From Defluviicoccus sp. (lineage in GTDB: Bacteria > Pseudomonadota > Alphaproteobacteria > Rhodospirillales > Defluviicoccaceae): 64,000 nt of DNA. The first letter of the stretch is position 1. Each line of letters opens with the position of its first letter. The DNA is taken from the NCBI GenBank assembly GCA_029624735.1, contig JARSSM010000019.1, positions 1-64,000 of the forward strand, read 5' to 3'. The translations under genes were made by a program, and so were the position numbers. Below, piece by piece: positions 8,849-21,289 of the stretch. The notes beneath the pieces were generated by a model. That model ran no database searches. It was not told where the DNA came from and saw only the letters and a list, made by a program, of their open reading frames with translations.

Positions 8849-9044
8849 TGAAGGCCTCAGCAACGCAAGCACTCCCCTTCACTATGGCAACTTCGGCGCG
8901 GCGGTGTGAGGGATGCCGCAGCCGGTCCTCGTGCAGCGACCCAATCGGGCGATTCACGCCCGAGCAGGGTTGTCGCTGCACAACACATTGACTCAATTGC
9001 ACTTTTGGCGCAAACGGGATGTACGTTCTGTTTGTGCCGGTACA

Positions 9045-10388
9045 CTAGCGGCGCCGTCGGCTCACGTGCCGGCGGTATTCCGGTTCGCGCTTGGCCTGCA
9101 GGGCCCGGCGCATGGCGGCCGCGGTCGGTGAGGGCGGGGCGTCCTGTCCTTGCGGCGGCAGCCGGCCTTCGGCAACCGCATCGACAAGGGCGAGATGGCG
9201 GGGCAGACAGACCGTGTTCAGATCGTAGCGTTCGATCACCGTCTGCCGCGCCCGCGCCCGCAGCGGCTGCAGGCGGTCGGGATCGTCGAGAACGCGGTCG
9301 ATCGCATCCGCAATGGCCTTGGGCGAGAAGAAATCGACCAGAAGGCCGTTCTCGCCGTCGACGATCACCTCCTCCACCGGTGCCGTGGCCGAGCCGATGA
9401 CGAGGCACTCCGCCGCCATCGCCTCCAGCATCGACCACGAAAGCACGAACGGGTAAGTCAGGTAAACGTGCGCCGATGACACATGCAGAAGCTTCAGGAA
9501 GTTGCCGTATGGGACGCGGCCGAGGAAGCGGATCCGGCTCATGTCGAGCTTGGCACCGACCTCGGCCATGAGAATCTGCCGATACGTCTGCCCCTTCGGC
9601 GGCGACGCGCCGTAGCTGACCTCATCACCGCCAAGGATAAGCACCCACGCGTTCGGCCGACGCTTCTGGATCTCTGGCAGCGCCCGCATGAAGACGTGAA
9701 AGCCGCGGTAGGGCTCCAGGTTGCGGTTGACGAAGGTGATGACCTCATCCGCGCGCGACAGCGTCACGCCCGCCTTCTCCAGCGCCAATCTTGCGGCTGG
9801 ATTAGGCCGAACCAGAGCGGTGTCGATGCCGTCGTGGATGACACTCATCCTGTCGTGAAACAGGGCCGGCACCTGGTCGCGCTGGAACTGGGTCGGACTG
9901 ATCGCCCAATCGCTCGCAATCAGTGTCAGGAGGTGGTTGGCATTCTTCATCCGCAGGCGGCAAAGGCTGGCGAGGCTGGTGTCCGCGTACTCCGGATCGA
10001 ATGCGAAGTCACTCCCTTGCGACTCGTAATAAAATTCGATGAACGACAACATTCTTGCGTCCGGCCAGACGTCCTTGAGAAACAGCGCCTCGCCCCAGCC
10101 TGGATGGGCGCAAATGACGTCCGGACGAAAGCCTTCCCGATTCAACTGCGCAGCCGCCAGTGCCGCCGCCTCGCCTCGGATAACTTTGGTTTCGAGGTCG
10201 GAAACCCATGGATGCAGACTCTGCGAGCTACCCCGCTTCGGTTCGTAGCAGACGAGCTTGATGTTGTCCGGCGTCGGCTGCCGATTGATCGCGAGCGCCA
10301 CCACTTCGCAATCGCGGCGCGCGGCCAGCGCCGGCGCCAGATGCTTGTACTGGCCGGGGAAGTTCTGGTGGACGAACAACACACGCAT
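9045..10388 (-). CDS. Family 4 glycosyltransferase
   Basis: This GT-B glycosyltransferase has about 447 aa. The N-terminal Rossmann domain opens with MRVLFVHQNFPGQ. The C-terminal donor-binding domain includes HDGID, then FVNRNLEPYRG (about 225-235), FLGRVPYG, and an acceptor-to-donor signature LSWSMLEAMAAECLVIG followed by EEVIVDGENGLLV. The Glu in the last region is the EX7E-like motif of GT4 retaining enzymes. The ATG at 10388 is chosen because MRVLFVHQ is the canonical first strand; upstream in-frame codons look non-coding. The donor and acceptor sugars cannot be read from the sequence. Capsule, exopolysaccharide or glycolipid synthesis are all possible. It stands alone, divergent from queC with a 76-nt gap. 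Confidence 0.88.
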   Translation of the reverse strand: MRVLFVHQNFPGQYKHLAPALAARRDCEVVALAINRQPTPDNIKLVCYEPKRGSSQSLHPWVSDLETKVIRGEAAALAAAQLNREGFRPDVICAHPGWGEALFLKDVWPDARMLSFIEFYYESQGSDFAFDPEYADTSLASLCRLRMKNANHLLTLIASDWAISPTQFQRDQVPALFHDRMSVIHDGIDTALVRPNPAARLALEKAGVTLSRADEVITFVNRNLEPYRGFHVFMRALPEIQKRRPNAWVLILGGDEVSYGASPPKGQTYRQILMAEVGAKLDMSRIRFLGRVPYGNFLKLLHVSSAHVYLTYPFVLSWSMLEAMAAECLVIGSATAPVEEVIVDGENGLLVDFFSPKAIADAIDRVLDDPDRLQPLRARARQTVIERYDLNTVCLPRHLALVDAVAEGRLPPQGQDAPPSPTAAAMRRALQAKREPEYRRHVSRRRR

Positions 10389-10464
10389 GCGCAACGATGC
10401 TCCTCGATCGGCCTGTCGCAAGGACTTATAGAGCAACGCCGATGCAGGGACCAGACCGACACCG

Positions 10465-11217
10465 ATGACCGCCGATCCGGCCAATCCCGCTGCCCCACCT
10501 TCCGGCGGCGCCATCGTGCTGTTTTCGGGCGGGCAGGACTCCACCACTTGCCTCGCCTGGGCGCTTGATCGATTTTCTGCCGTCGACACGGTTTCGTTCG
10601 ATTACGGCCAGCGGCACCGGGTCGAACTCGACTGCCAGGCGCGCGTGCGCGAGGGACTCGCAGTGCGCTTTCCCGATTGGGCCGGCCGGCTCGGACGCCA
10701 TCACGCGATCGATCTGGGCGTGATCGCCAGCATCACCGCCTCTGCACTCACCCACGACCAGCCGATCACCATCCCCGCCAACGGCCTGCCCTCGACCTTC
10801 GTGCCCGGGCGCAATATCGTGTTCCTGACGTTGGCCGCGGTCATCGCCCACGGCCGCGGCATCGGGGCGCTGGTCGGCGGCATGTGCGAGACGGATTTCT
10901 CCGGCTACCCCGACTGCCGCGACGATAGCATCAAGGCGCTGCAGGTGGCGCTCAATCTCGGCCTCGCCACCCGCGCGGTCATCCACACGCCGCTGATGTG
11001 GCTCGACAAGGCCGCAACCTGGGCACTCGCGGAGAGCCTCGGCGGCCAAGCGCTTGTCGATCTGATCATCGAGGAAACGCACACGTGTTATCGCGGCGAA
11101 CGCTCGGTGCGGCACGCCTGGGGGTACGGCTGCGGAAACTGCCCCGCGTGCAGCTTACGTGCCGACGGCTACCGGCGCTACCAAGCTTGCCGGGGGCAGG
11201 AGAGGCCGGTTAAGTAG
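10465..11217 (+). CDS. queC: 7-cyano-7-deazaguanine synthase
   Basis: This 250-aa enzyme converts 7-carboxy-7-deazaguanine to preQ0 with ATP and ammonia, on the path to queuosine in tRNA wobble positions. The PP-loop ATP-pyrophosphatase motif SGGQDSTT is at residues 21-28. Zinc-binding cysteines lie near the C-terminus (HTCYRGE, then GCGNCPAC). Also typical are SFDYGQRH and PGRN. The start is the ATG at 10465. The next gene, 34 nt downstream, is a queuosine-precursor-type transporter, so the two probably form a queuosine unit. Confidence 0.97.
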   Translation: MTADPANPAAPPSGGAIVLFSGGQDSTTCLAWALDRFSAVDTVSFDYGQRHRVELDCQARVREGLAVRFPDWAGRLGRHHAIDLGVIASITASALTHDQPITIPANGLPSTFVPGRNIVFLTLAAVIAHGRGIGALVGGMCETDFSGYPDCRDDSIKALQVALNLGLATRAVIHTPLMWLDKAATWALAESLGGQALVDLIIEETHTCYRGERSVRHAWGYGCGNCPACSLRADGYRRYQACRGQERPVK

Positions 11218-11251
11218 AGCGGCTTTGGCACCATCAGCGGGTCGACAACGC

Positions 11252-11812
11252 ATGCCAATCGATCGCCGCCGGGCGGAAGGTCTGGCCTTCCTAGCCGCGT
11301 TTGCGGCCTGCATCCCGGCAGCCAACTGGCTGATCGGCCATGTCGGGACCGTCTGCGTTCCGCACGGGCCGTGCCTGATCCCGGTCGCACCCGGCTTGAG
11401 CGCACCCAGCGGCGTGCTGATGATCGGGCTTGCCCTTGTCTTGCGCGACCTTGTGCAGCGCCGGCTCGGCCTCGCCTGGGTGCTGGGCGCAATTCTTGCC
11501 GGTGCGCTGCTCTCGGCCGCGCTTGCCCCGCCTTCCCTGGTGCTTGCATCAGCGGTCGCGTTCCTCGTCTCCGAGCTCGCCGACTGCGCCGTGTTCACGC
11601 CGCTGCAGCGCCGCGGACTTGTGCTCGCGGTTTTCTTGAGCAGCATCGCCGGTCTGGTCGTCGATTCCGCCCTGTTCCTGCTGCTCGCCTTCGGCAGCCT
11701 CACGTACCTGCCGGGGCAGATCGTCGGCAAGGCGTGGATGGTCGTCCTCGCGCTGCCGGTGGTGTGGTGGCTGCGCGAGCGTGATCGCCGCCTTGGCCTT
11801 GCACCTGCGTGA
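11252..11812 (+). CDS. VUT-family queuosine precursor transporter
   Basis: This very hydrophobic 186-aa protein has about five membrane segments. It belongs to the vitamin uptake transporter (VUT, COG1738) family, which includes YhhQ, the importer of preQ0 and preQ1. The segment SVLMIGLALVLRD-like (here GVLMIGLALVLRD), together with FLVSELADCAVFTPL, is typical. The neighbouring queC supports a role in supplying queuosine precursors. It is somewhat shorter than E. coli YhhQ. The ATG at 11252 is chosen because upstream codons overlap queC and look non-coding. Substrate assignment is from family and neighbour, not proven. Confidence 0.82.
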   Translation: MPIDRRRAEGLAFLAAFAACIPAANWLIGHVGTVCVPHGPCLIPVAPGLSAPSGVLMIGLALVLRDLVQRRLGLAWVLGAILAGALLSAALAPPSLVLASAVAFLVSELADCAVFTPLQRRGLVLAVFLSSIAGLVVDSALFLLLAFGSLTYLPGQIVGKAWMVVLALPVVWWLRERDRRLGLAPA

Positions 11813-11851
11813 GGAGCTCCCTTCGCTGAGCCGTAGCCGCGGGCTTCCGTT

Positions 11852-11861
11852 AACCGCGGTT
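11852..11861. promoter_or_regulatory. Palindrome upstream of chemoreceptor gene
   Basis: A perfect 10-bp palindrome, AACCGCGGTT, is flanked by AT-rich ends (TTAACCGCGGTTTAA). It lies 120 nt before the chemoreceptor start, in the otherwise gene-free 11813-11981 stretch. It could be an operator or the base of a hairpin; nothing else identifies it. Confidence 0.25.
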
Positions 11862-11981
11862 TAAGGCAGCGCGGCCTAAATCATCCTTCGCAAAGACAGG
11901 GGAGTCTGCGCCCCGATCGGTGCCTTGTGCGCCTGCATCTGTGCGGTGTTCACGCCCCCGTTTGAACGAAGGACTAACGTC

Positions 11982-14003
11982 ATGCGCATTCTCGCTCTGA
12001 TGGGGCGGTTCAGAATTGGCACGCGCATTTATGCCGGCTTTGTGATTGTCCTCGGCCTGATGGCGGTTCTCGCTTACACGGGCTATTCGAGCCTGATGGG
12101 AGCGAGCGAGCGCAGCCGTGCGTACGTGCAGTTCAGCGACCAGACCGCAGACGTCCTGAGCATCAGGGCACGTCTGGGCGACATGCAGCAAGCTGTGCTG
12201 CGCTTCGTGCTCGACGGCGACACCGACGATCTCAGCCAGGCACGGAAGATCGGCGCCGATTTGACCGAGCAAGCGCAAGCGCTGACCGCGAGCATTCTCG
12301 AGCCGGCCCGCAAAGAACGTTCAGCGGAGATCGGAAAGCACATCAGCGACTACGTCGCGAATATCGAACGCGTCGGTGCGGCACGGGCTCGCCGTGATGA
12401 GCAGGTCGAAAAGCGTTTGAACGTCGTCGACAAGACTGCCGCCGACAACTTGAACAGGATCATCGACTATTCGATGGGGGAAGCCGACTTCGAGCCGGCT
12501 GCGCACGCATACTTTGTCCTGGACAAGCTGATGCAGGCCCGGTTAAGCGCCCAACGCTACTTGCACGACCAGAACCCGAAGACGGCCGAGTCCGCCAGAA
12601 GCAAACTGAACGCGTTCGCGCAAGCCGCCGAGGAGGGAATCTACGCGTTGCAGGACCCTGCGCGTGTGGTGCTGATGGAAGAAGCGGCGAGCCTTGCGGT
12701 CGAGTATGCCGAAGCATTCAAGAACGTCGTCGAGGCAAGCTCCACCTACTCCGTACTCGTCAACGGCGCCATGTTTCAGGCCGAGAGCGAAGCGGCGCAA
12801 CTGGCGCAGGCCCTATCGCAGGAAATGACGTCAGAGCGGGAGAAGATTGAGCGCGACACCATTGAGGCGAATGCGAGCGCGATGATGATGAACCTCGGCA
12901 TCGCCGTGGTCGCGGCGGCGCTCGGCGTGATCTTCGCCTGGCTGATCAAGACCGGCATCACCCGGCCGGTGATCGGCATGACCGAAACGATGACGCGCCT
13001 TGCCGCCGGCGATACCAGCGTGAGCATCCCCGCACAGGACAACCGGGACGAGATCGGCACGATGGCAAAGGCGGTAGGCGTCTTCAAGGACAATGCCGTC
13101 GCCCGCGAGCGGCTGGAGGCCGAGCAGGCGCAGGAACGGAACGCGCGCGAGGAGCGGGCGCGACGGGTGGAAGCGATGATCGCCAGCTTCGATCGCGAGG
13201 TCGCGACGGCCCTGGAGGCGGTGGGCGGCGCGGCCGGTACCATGCAGGCGACATCACAAGCGATGTCGGCGACGGCCGAAGAGACCAGCCGCCAGGCAAC
13301 GGCAGTTGCCGCGGCATCGGAGCAGGCATCGGCCAACGTGCAGACCGTGGCTGCAGCCGCGGAAGAGTTGGCGGCCTCGATCCGCGAGATCAGCCGCCAG
13401 ATGACCGAGGCGCACACGGTCACTACGGATGCCACCGGTCAGGCCGAGGGCACGCGGGCCAGCGTGCGCGGCCTTGCCGAGGCGGCGCAGCGGATCGGCG
13501 ACGTCGTCGATCTGATCAACTCGATCGCAGCCCAGACCAATCTTCTCGCCCTCAATGCAACCATTGAGGCTGCCCGCGCCGGTGATGCCGGCAAGGGATT
13601 CGCTGTGGTGGCGGGCGAGGTCAAAGCCCTGGCCGGCCAGACCGCGCGTGCGACGGATGAGATCTCAAGCCAGATCAACACTGTTCGCACCGAGATCCGC
13701 GGTACCGTGCAGGCGATGGAGGGCATCGTCGCAACGATCGGCAGGATCAACGCGATCGCAGCCTCGGTCGCCGCCGCCATCGAGCAACAGGACGCGGCGA
13801 CGCGAGAAATCGCCCGCAACGTCGACCAGGCGTCGGTCGGAACGCAGGAGGTAAGCAGCACCATTGCCGGGGTGACCCGGGCTGCTCATGACACCGGCGC
13901 CGCCTCGGGCGAGGTTCTGCAATCGGCCGGACAGCTCTCTCGCCAAGCCGAGGGCATCCGCCGTTCCGTCGACACCTTTCTTCAATCGGTGCGCGCGGCT
14001 TAA
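11982..14003 (+). CDS. Methyl-accepting chemotaxis protein
   Basis: This membrane chemoreceptor has about 673 aa. The first membrane helix is at about 13-33. A long, all-helical periplasmic sensor domain of about 270 residues follows, with no PAS or Cache sequence; its helical-bundle look resembles HBM-type sensors. The second membrane helix is at about 305-325, then a HAMP domain ([18 protein letters not shown]), then the methylation helices and signalling hairpin. The hairpin tip, [19 protein letters not shown], is fully conserved and should bind CheA and CheW. The start is the ATG at 11982, with GAAGGA about 12 nt upstream. The ligand is unknown. No chemotaxis genes are nearby. Confidence 0.93.
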   Translation: MRILALMGRFRIGTRIYAGFVIVLGLMAVLAYTGYSSLMGASERSRAYVQFSDQTADVLSIRARLGDMQQAVLRFVLDGDTDDLSQARKIGADLTEQAQALTASILEPARKERSAEIGKHISDYVANIERVGAARARRDEQVEKRLNVVDKTAADNLNRIIDYSMGEADFEPAAHAYFVLDKLMQARLSAQRYLHDQNPKTAESARSKLNAFAQAAEEGIYALQDPARVVLMEEAASLAVEYAEAFKNVVEASSTYSVLVNGAMFQAESEAAQLAQALSQEMTSEREKIERDTIEANASAMMMNLGIAVVAAALGVIFAWLIKTGITRPVIGMTETMTRLAAGDTSVSIPAQDNRDEIGTMAKAVGVFKDNAVARERLEAEQAQERNAREERARRVEAMIASFDREVATALEAVGGAAGTMQATSQAMSATAEETSRQATAVAAASEQASANVQTVAAAAEELAASIREISRQMTEAHTVTTDATGQAEGTRASVRGLAEAAQRIGDVVDLINSIAAQTNLLALNATIEAARAGDAGKGFAVVAGEVKALAGQTARATDEISSQINTVRTEIRGTVQAMEGIVATIGRINAIAASVAAAIEQQDAATREIARNVDQASVGTQEVSSTIAGVTRAAHDTGAASGEVLQSAGQLSRQAEGIRRSVDTFLQSVRAA

Positions 14004-14052
14004 GCAGAGCCGCCTTTCGCCCGAACCACGACGCCCGCTTGACAGGGAAGCG

Positions 14053-14622
14053 TCAGGCCGCCCGTCGCCGGTTCGGCGGCAGCAGACGGTACAGGCGATT
14101 ACGTTTGCCAAAATGGTCGACGAGCCCCGTCCGCTCGGCGACCATTTCCTCCATCAGCGAGAACGGTGTCCGCCGGGGCAGTACGAGGGTGCCCTCGCAA
14201 TCGGGCCCCTCGATCTGCAGGTGAACCCCGATCCGCTGCGCCAGCCGCCGCATCGACACGTTCTCGGCCAGGCAGAAGATGCCGATCTGCCCGATATCGC
14301 GATTGCGCGCCCACAACAACGCCCGGCGGGCAAGGCTGGTGGCGAGCCCCTGGCGACGCCAGGCGCCGTCGACGCTGAAGGCCAGTTCGGCCAGGGCGCG
14401 ATCGCTGGACGTCACCAGGGCCGCTCCCGCGATCGCAAGCTTGTCATCCTCATGCACGAGGATGGCGTGCGGAATCCGTGCGAGGCTGGCAACGGAGTCG
14501 TGGATACCCTGATCGCTGATCGCGCGGCCAAAGCGCAGCCGGCGCGCCTCCGCATCAAGGCTGCAGAGGTGCTCGGCGTATCGAAAGCGCTCGTGCGCAA
14601 AGAGAGTGCGAATTGGACGCAT
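14053..14622 (-). CDS. GNAT-family N-acetyltransferase
   Basis: This 189-aa GNAT protein has the acetyl-CoA-binding signature RRQGLATSL near the middle and the preceding beta-strand AELAFSVDGAWR. The C-terminal part contains a family-specific tail ending in basic residues. The acceptor could be an amine on a small molecule or a protein and cannot be predicted. The ATG at 14622 is used; a GTG at 14658 would add 12 residues (MAECC...). Neither has a good ribosome-binding site. It is convergent with the chemoreceptor gene (49 nt between stops). Confidence 0.78.
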   Translation of the reverse strand: MRPIRTLFAHERFRYAEHLCSLDAEARRLRFGRAISDQGIHDSVASLARIPHAILVHEDDKLAIAGAALVTSSDRALAELAFSVDGAWRRQGLATSLARRALLWARNRDIGQIGIFCLAENVSMRRLAQRIGVHLQIEGPDCEGTLVLPRRTPFSLMEEMVAERTGLVDHFGKRNRLYRLLPPNRRRAA

Positions 14623-14740
14623 GCAAAGTAGATGTGGTGCGACGCAGCATTCTGCCACCGCGAAGATCGACGATCAGTTATCAACGCGAAAAACTGTTGC
14701 ACGATGGCCACTCTTGCACGAGTGGCATGCCGCCCGCCCA

Positions 14741-15502
14741 CTACGCCCCAATGCAGCGGGATAGGCGGTCAGCGGCACGGATCGGCTCCGGCAGGCGGAA
14801 CCGCCGCGTGCAGGCGAGGACGAGCGCGATCGCCGTCTCAAGGCTCACGCGATGGCCAATCGAGACGAACACGGGCCGCACTTTTTCGCGCGTGCGAACG
14901 ACGGCGCCGATGACATCGCCACCGTCAACAAGCGGCGTCCAGTCGCCACGGTTGGGACCCGGCTCACCGTGCTTGCCGACCAGCCGCGACTTGGCGACGC
15001 CGATTGCGGGCAGGTCAAGGACAAGGCCCAGATGGCTGGCGATACCGATGCGCCGTGGGTGCGCGATCCCCTGACCGTCGCACATCAAGACATCCGGCCT
15101 TCGGCTCAACGAGCCGATTGCGGCCACCGCTGCCGGCCCTTCGCGAAAGCTGAGCAAGCCGGGGACGTACGGAAACGCTGTCGCGACGGTCGCCTCCGCT
15201 TGCTCCAATGGCGTCAGCGCCGCGAGATCGAACAGGACGGCCGCGGCATGGGCGGGACCACCGCGCCGGCCATAGGCGGCATCGATGCCAGCCACCGTCA
15301 CGGGCGGCGCGAAGCGGTCAGCGCGCTCGATGTGGTCCCGCAGCCGGGATTGCAGCGCAATTGCGTCTGCAACGGTTTCCGGCCAAGGTGCTGCGCTGGC
15401 GAGAACGCTCTCGCCGCTCAGGGCTGGTCGCGCCGCAACAACTCCGGCGTCACCGTCCAGTTGATGAACCAAGCTCCCGTCACGGAGCGGCGGACGAGGC
15501 AA
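14741..15502 (-). CDS. nfi: Endonuclease V (deoxyinosine 3'-endonuclease)
   Basis: This enzyme nicks DNA at the second phosphodiester bond 3' of deoxyinosine and related deaminated bases. Signature elements are VAGIDAAYG, with the first catalytic Asp, YVPGLLSFRE, with the active-site Glu, CDGQGIAHPRRIG, with the second Asp, and VSIGHRVSLETA near the C-terminus. The true start is uncertain. No ATG precedes the conserved core, and the candidates are TTG codons at 15502 or 15472, both inside the 3' end of sixA. The overlap with sixA suggests coupled translation. Confidence 0.88.
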   Translation of the reverse strand: MPRPPLRDGSLVHQLDGDAGVVAARPALSGESVLASAAPWPETVADAIALQSRLRDHIERADRFAPPVTVAGIDAAYGRRGGPAHAAAVLFDLAALTPLEQAEATVATAFPYVPGLLSFREGPAAVAAIGSLSRRPDVLMCDGQGIAHPRRIGIASHLGLVLDLPAIGVAKSRLVGKHGEPGPNRGDWTPLVDGGDVIGAVVRTREKVRPVFVSIGHRVSLETAIALVLACTRRFRLPEPIRAADRLSRCIGA

Positions 15503-15900
15503 ACGGCTGTCCCGGGCACGAAGTCAACCACCAGCGGATGCTCACTGCCAAGCACGAGACGCGAAACGAACCGGCTCATGAACGGCTGGTGACCGACCAC
15601 GAGGGTAGGGTCCTTCCACTCCACCGCCTTATCCACAAGGCCCTCGGTCGAGTCCTTCGGCAGCAGCCCCTTCTCCATCACCTGGATAGCGGAGGCGTCA
15701 GCGACGGCAGCCGCAAGGATGTCCGCCGAGGTCCTGGCCCGCAGCTTGTCGCTGCAGACGACACGGTCAACCCGGATACCCGACTCCTTCATGAACTGTG
15801 CGAGGCGCTCTACATCGCCGCGCCCCGTCGCAGTAAGCGGCCGGTTGACGTCAATGTCTTCGGGTACGGCTTCGCCGTGCTGAATGAGATAAAGACGCAT
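15418..15900 (-). CDS. sixA: SixA-type phosphohistidine phosphatase
   Basis: This 160-aa single-domain member of the histidine phosphatase superfamily removes phosphate from phosphohistidine in signalling or phosphotransfer proteins. The catalytic histidine is in LIQHGEA at the N-terminus; the usual Arg before it is Gln, a common variant in this subgroup. The second histidine is in VVGHQPF. RPLTATG follows the active site as in other SixA proteins. The ATG at 15900 is preceded by GGGGAGAA at a good distance, which decides the start. It overlaps nfi by up to 85 nt. Its target in this organism is unknown. Confidence 0.88.
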   Translation of the reverse strand: MRLYLIQHGEAVPEDIDVNRPLTATGRGDVERLAQFMKESGIRVDRVVCSDKLRARTSADILAAAVADASAIQVMEKGLLPKDSTEGLVDKAVEWKDPTLVVGHQPFMSRFVSRLVLGSEHPLVVDFVPGTAVCLVRRSVTGAWFINWTVTPELLRRDQP

Positions 15901-16005
15901 CAACGGTTCTCCCCGCCGGTTCCCGGGTTGCTATCGCCGGCGCAAGGGTCTTGAAGCGGGAATCCGCCGTCCGGTCAAGACGGAGCAAGCAGGGCAGCAA
16001 AGCGC

Positions 16006-16434
16006 TTAATGCGTGCCCTGTTTTTCGTACTCATCGACGGCGGCCAGCATCGCCTCGGCCGTGCGCAGATCGCGCTCCGCCGTCACGCGGACGTTCAGTG
16101 CCTCCGAGACCATCAGCGCGTCATGCGCACGCTTCACCCGGTCCTCGGCGTCGTCGCGCGTGATTTCCTGCAATGGCGTTGCCACCTCCGCCAGTACCGT
16201 GCACCGCTCCGGCGTAATCTCGGCGAATCCGCCCTCGACGAAGTATCGATCGAGGATCTTGAGGCTCTTGTCGCGCAGCTCGATGGTGCCCGGAACGATC
16301 GTCGATAGCATCGCGGCATGACCGGGGAGGACGCCGAAATGGCCGGCCCCGCCGGGGATGATAACGCACGCCGCATCACACGACAGGGCGAGCCTGGCCG
16401 GCGTCACGATTTCGAACAGAAAGGTCTCGGCCAT
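16006..16434 (-). CDS. atpC: ATP synthase F1 epsilon subunit
   Basis: This 142-aa subunit of the F1 central stalk links the gamma subunit to the c-ring and can inhibit ATP hydrolysis. The N-terminal beta-sandwich has FEIVTPARLALS and GHFGVLPGHAAMLS, both canonical. The C-terminal helical hairpin has RDLRTAEAMLAAVDEYE. It is the last gene of the atpHAGDC operon, 25 nt after atpD. The ATG at 16434 is the family start. Confidence 0.96.
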   Translation of the reverse strand: MAETFLFEIVTPARLALSCDAACVIIPGGAGHFGVLPGHAAMLSTIVPGTIELRDKSLKILDRYFVEGGFAEITPERCTVLAEVATPLQEITRDDAEDRVKRAHDALMVSEALNVRVTAERDLRTAEAMLAAVDEYEKQGTH

Positions 16435-16459
16435 CGTGCCGTCCCTCCTCCCGCCTGGT

Positions 16460-17908
<1,449 letters not shown>

Positions 17909-17941
17909 TTACCGCGCCGCCTTTTCACTGCGGCGGCGTTG

Positions 17942-18835
17942 TTAAACCGCTTCGGCGCCAGATATGATCTCGATCAGTTCCTTGGTAATGATCGCCTGAC
18001 GCGTCCGGTTGTAGGTCAGCGTCAGGCGGCCGATCATGTCCGCAGCGTTGCGTGTGGCGTTGTCCATGGCTGTCATGCGCGCCCCCTGCTCGGAGGCAAA
18101 GCTCTCCAACAGGGCGCCGAAAATCTGCATTGCCAGATTGGCCGGCAGCAGCGCGTCCAGGAGCGGCCCCTCGCCGGGCTCGAGCTCGTACGAGCCAACC
18201 GCAAGCGCCCCTTCCGCCGCCGCGCCTGTCTCGGCATCCGGCAGCTGAAAGGGAATGATCTGCTTTGCCGTCACCACCTGCGACATCGCCGACTTAAACG
18301 TGTTGTAAAAGACCGTGCAGACGTCGAACTCGCCCGCTTCGAACATTGTCAGCAGCCGCCGGGCAAGATCGCGGGCCGGGCCGAACTGCGCGCCGACGCG
18401 CGTCACGTTCTCAAGCGTCTCGCTGACCAAAGTGCCGTACTCACGCCGCAAGCCATCGCGCCCCTTGCGGCCGACGCAGATGACCTTGACGGCCTTGCCC
18501 TCCTGCCGCAGGACCGAAATGCGCTTCTTCACCTCGCGAACGACGTTGCCGTTGAAGCCGCCGCACAGTCCGCGGTCGGCGGTGATGATGATCAAAAGAT
18601 GAGACCGGTCCTCCCCCGAACCGGAAATCAGCTTCGGCGCCGTTTCGCGACTTGCCAGCGTGCCGACCATGCCGGCCAGCATCGCTTCCATCTTTCGGGC
18701 GTACGGCCGCCCCTCCTCGGCCGCCGACTGCGCCCGGCGTAACTTGGTCGCCGCGATCATCTTCATCGCTGAAGTGATCTTTTGCGTCGACTTGACGCTG
18801 TTGATGCGAACTCGAAGATCCTTGAGGCTCGCCAT
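17942..18835 (-). CDS. atpG: ATP synthase F1 gamma subunit
   Basis: This 297-aa rotor shaft of the F1 motor has an N-terminal coiled-coil helix with the conserved start [18 protein letters not shown]. The central Rossmann-like part has [12 protein letters not shown]. The C-terminal helix carries [20 protein letters not shown], the most conserved segment of the family. The ATG at 18835 is the family start. It follows atpA by 42 nt. Confidence 0.97.
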   Translation of the reverse strand: MASLKDLRVRINSVKSTQKITSAMKMIAATKLRRAQSAAEEGRPYARKMEAMLAGMVGTLASRETAPKLISGSGEDRSHLLIIITADRGLCGGFNGNVVREVKKRISVLRQEGKAVKVICVGRKGRDGLRREYGTLVSETLENVTRVGAQFGPARDLARRLLTMFEAGEFDVCTVFYNTFKSAMSQVVTAKQIIPFQLPDAETGAAAEGALAVGSYELEPGEGPLLDALLPANLAMQIFGALLESFASEQGARMTAMDNATRNAADMIGRLTLTYNRTRQAIITKELIEIISGAEAV

Positions 18836-18877
18836 CGATCCCTGCCCCTATCCTCGCCCTTCAGGCCGGCGTGCCGG

Positions 18878-20970
<2,093 letters not shown>

Positions 20971-21289
20971 CCGGGAACGTCCTCTTGTTCTTGGCTTCAG
21001 GTCTGCCGATCGCGGGGAGGCCTGCCGGTCCTACAAACGAGCGTTCTCGCCTGCGGATCATTGCTCTCTAACATACCCAATTCGCTCTTGCAACATGGCA
21101 TCCGGGGGCACACGGCCAAGCGGCGCCCGCAGCGTTCCCGGGCTTCGCGAACGCGCTGCGGCTGTGGGCGCCCGTCACGCCGGCCGGCTATGGCCGGACC
21201 ACGGCCGGCAGCGGGATAAACCGACAATTGAGACGGTTCCAGCCTCCGCCGGGCAGTCGTGATTTCGCGAGCGGGGAGACCCACTATCG
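20971..21289. other. Gene-free stretch upstream of the F1 operon, 319 nt
   Basis: This lies between the end of priA and the start of atpH, both on the minus strand. It must contain the atp promoter unless the operon is read from priA. I could not find a well-spaced -35/-10 pair. The middle (21060-21100) is relatively AT-rich. No gene is seen. Confidence 0.4.
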
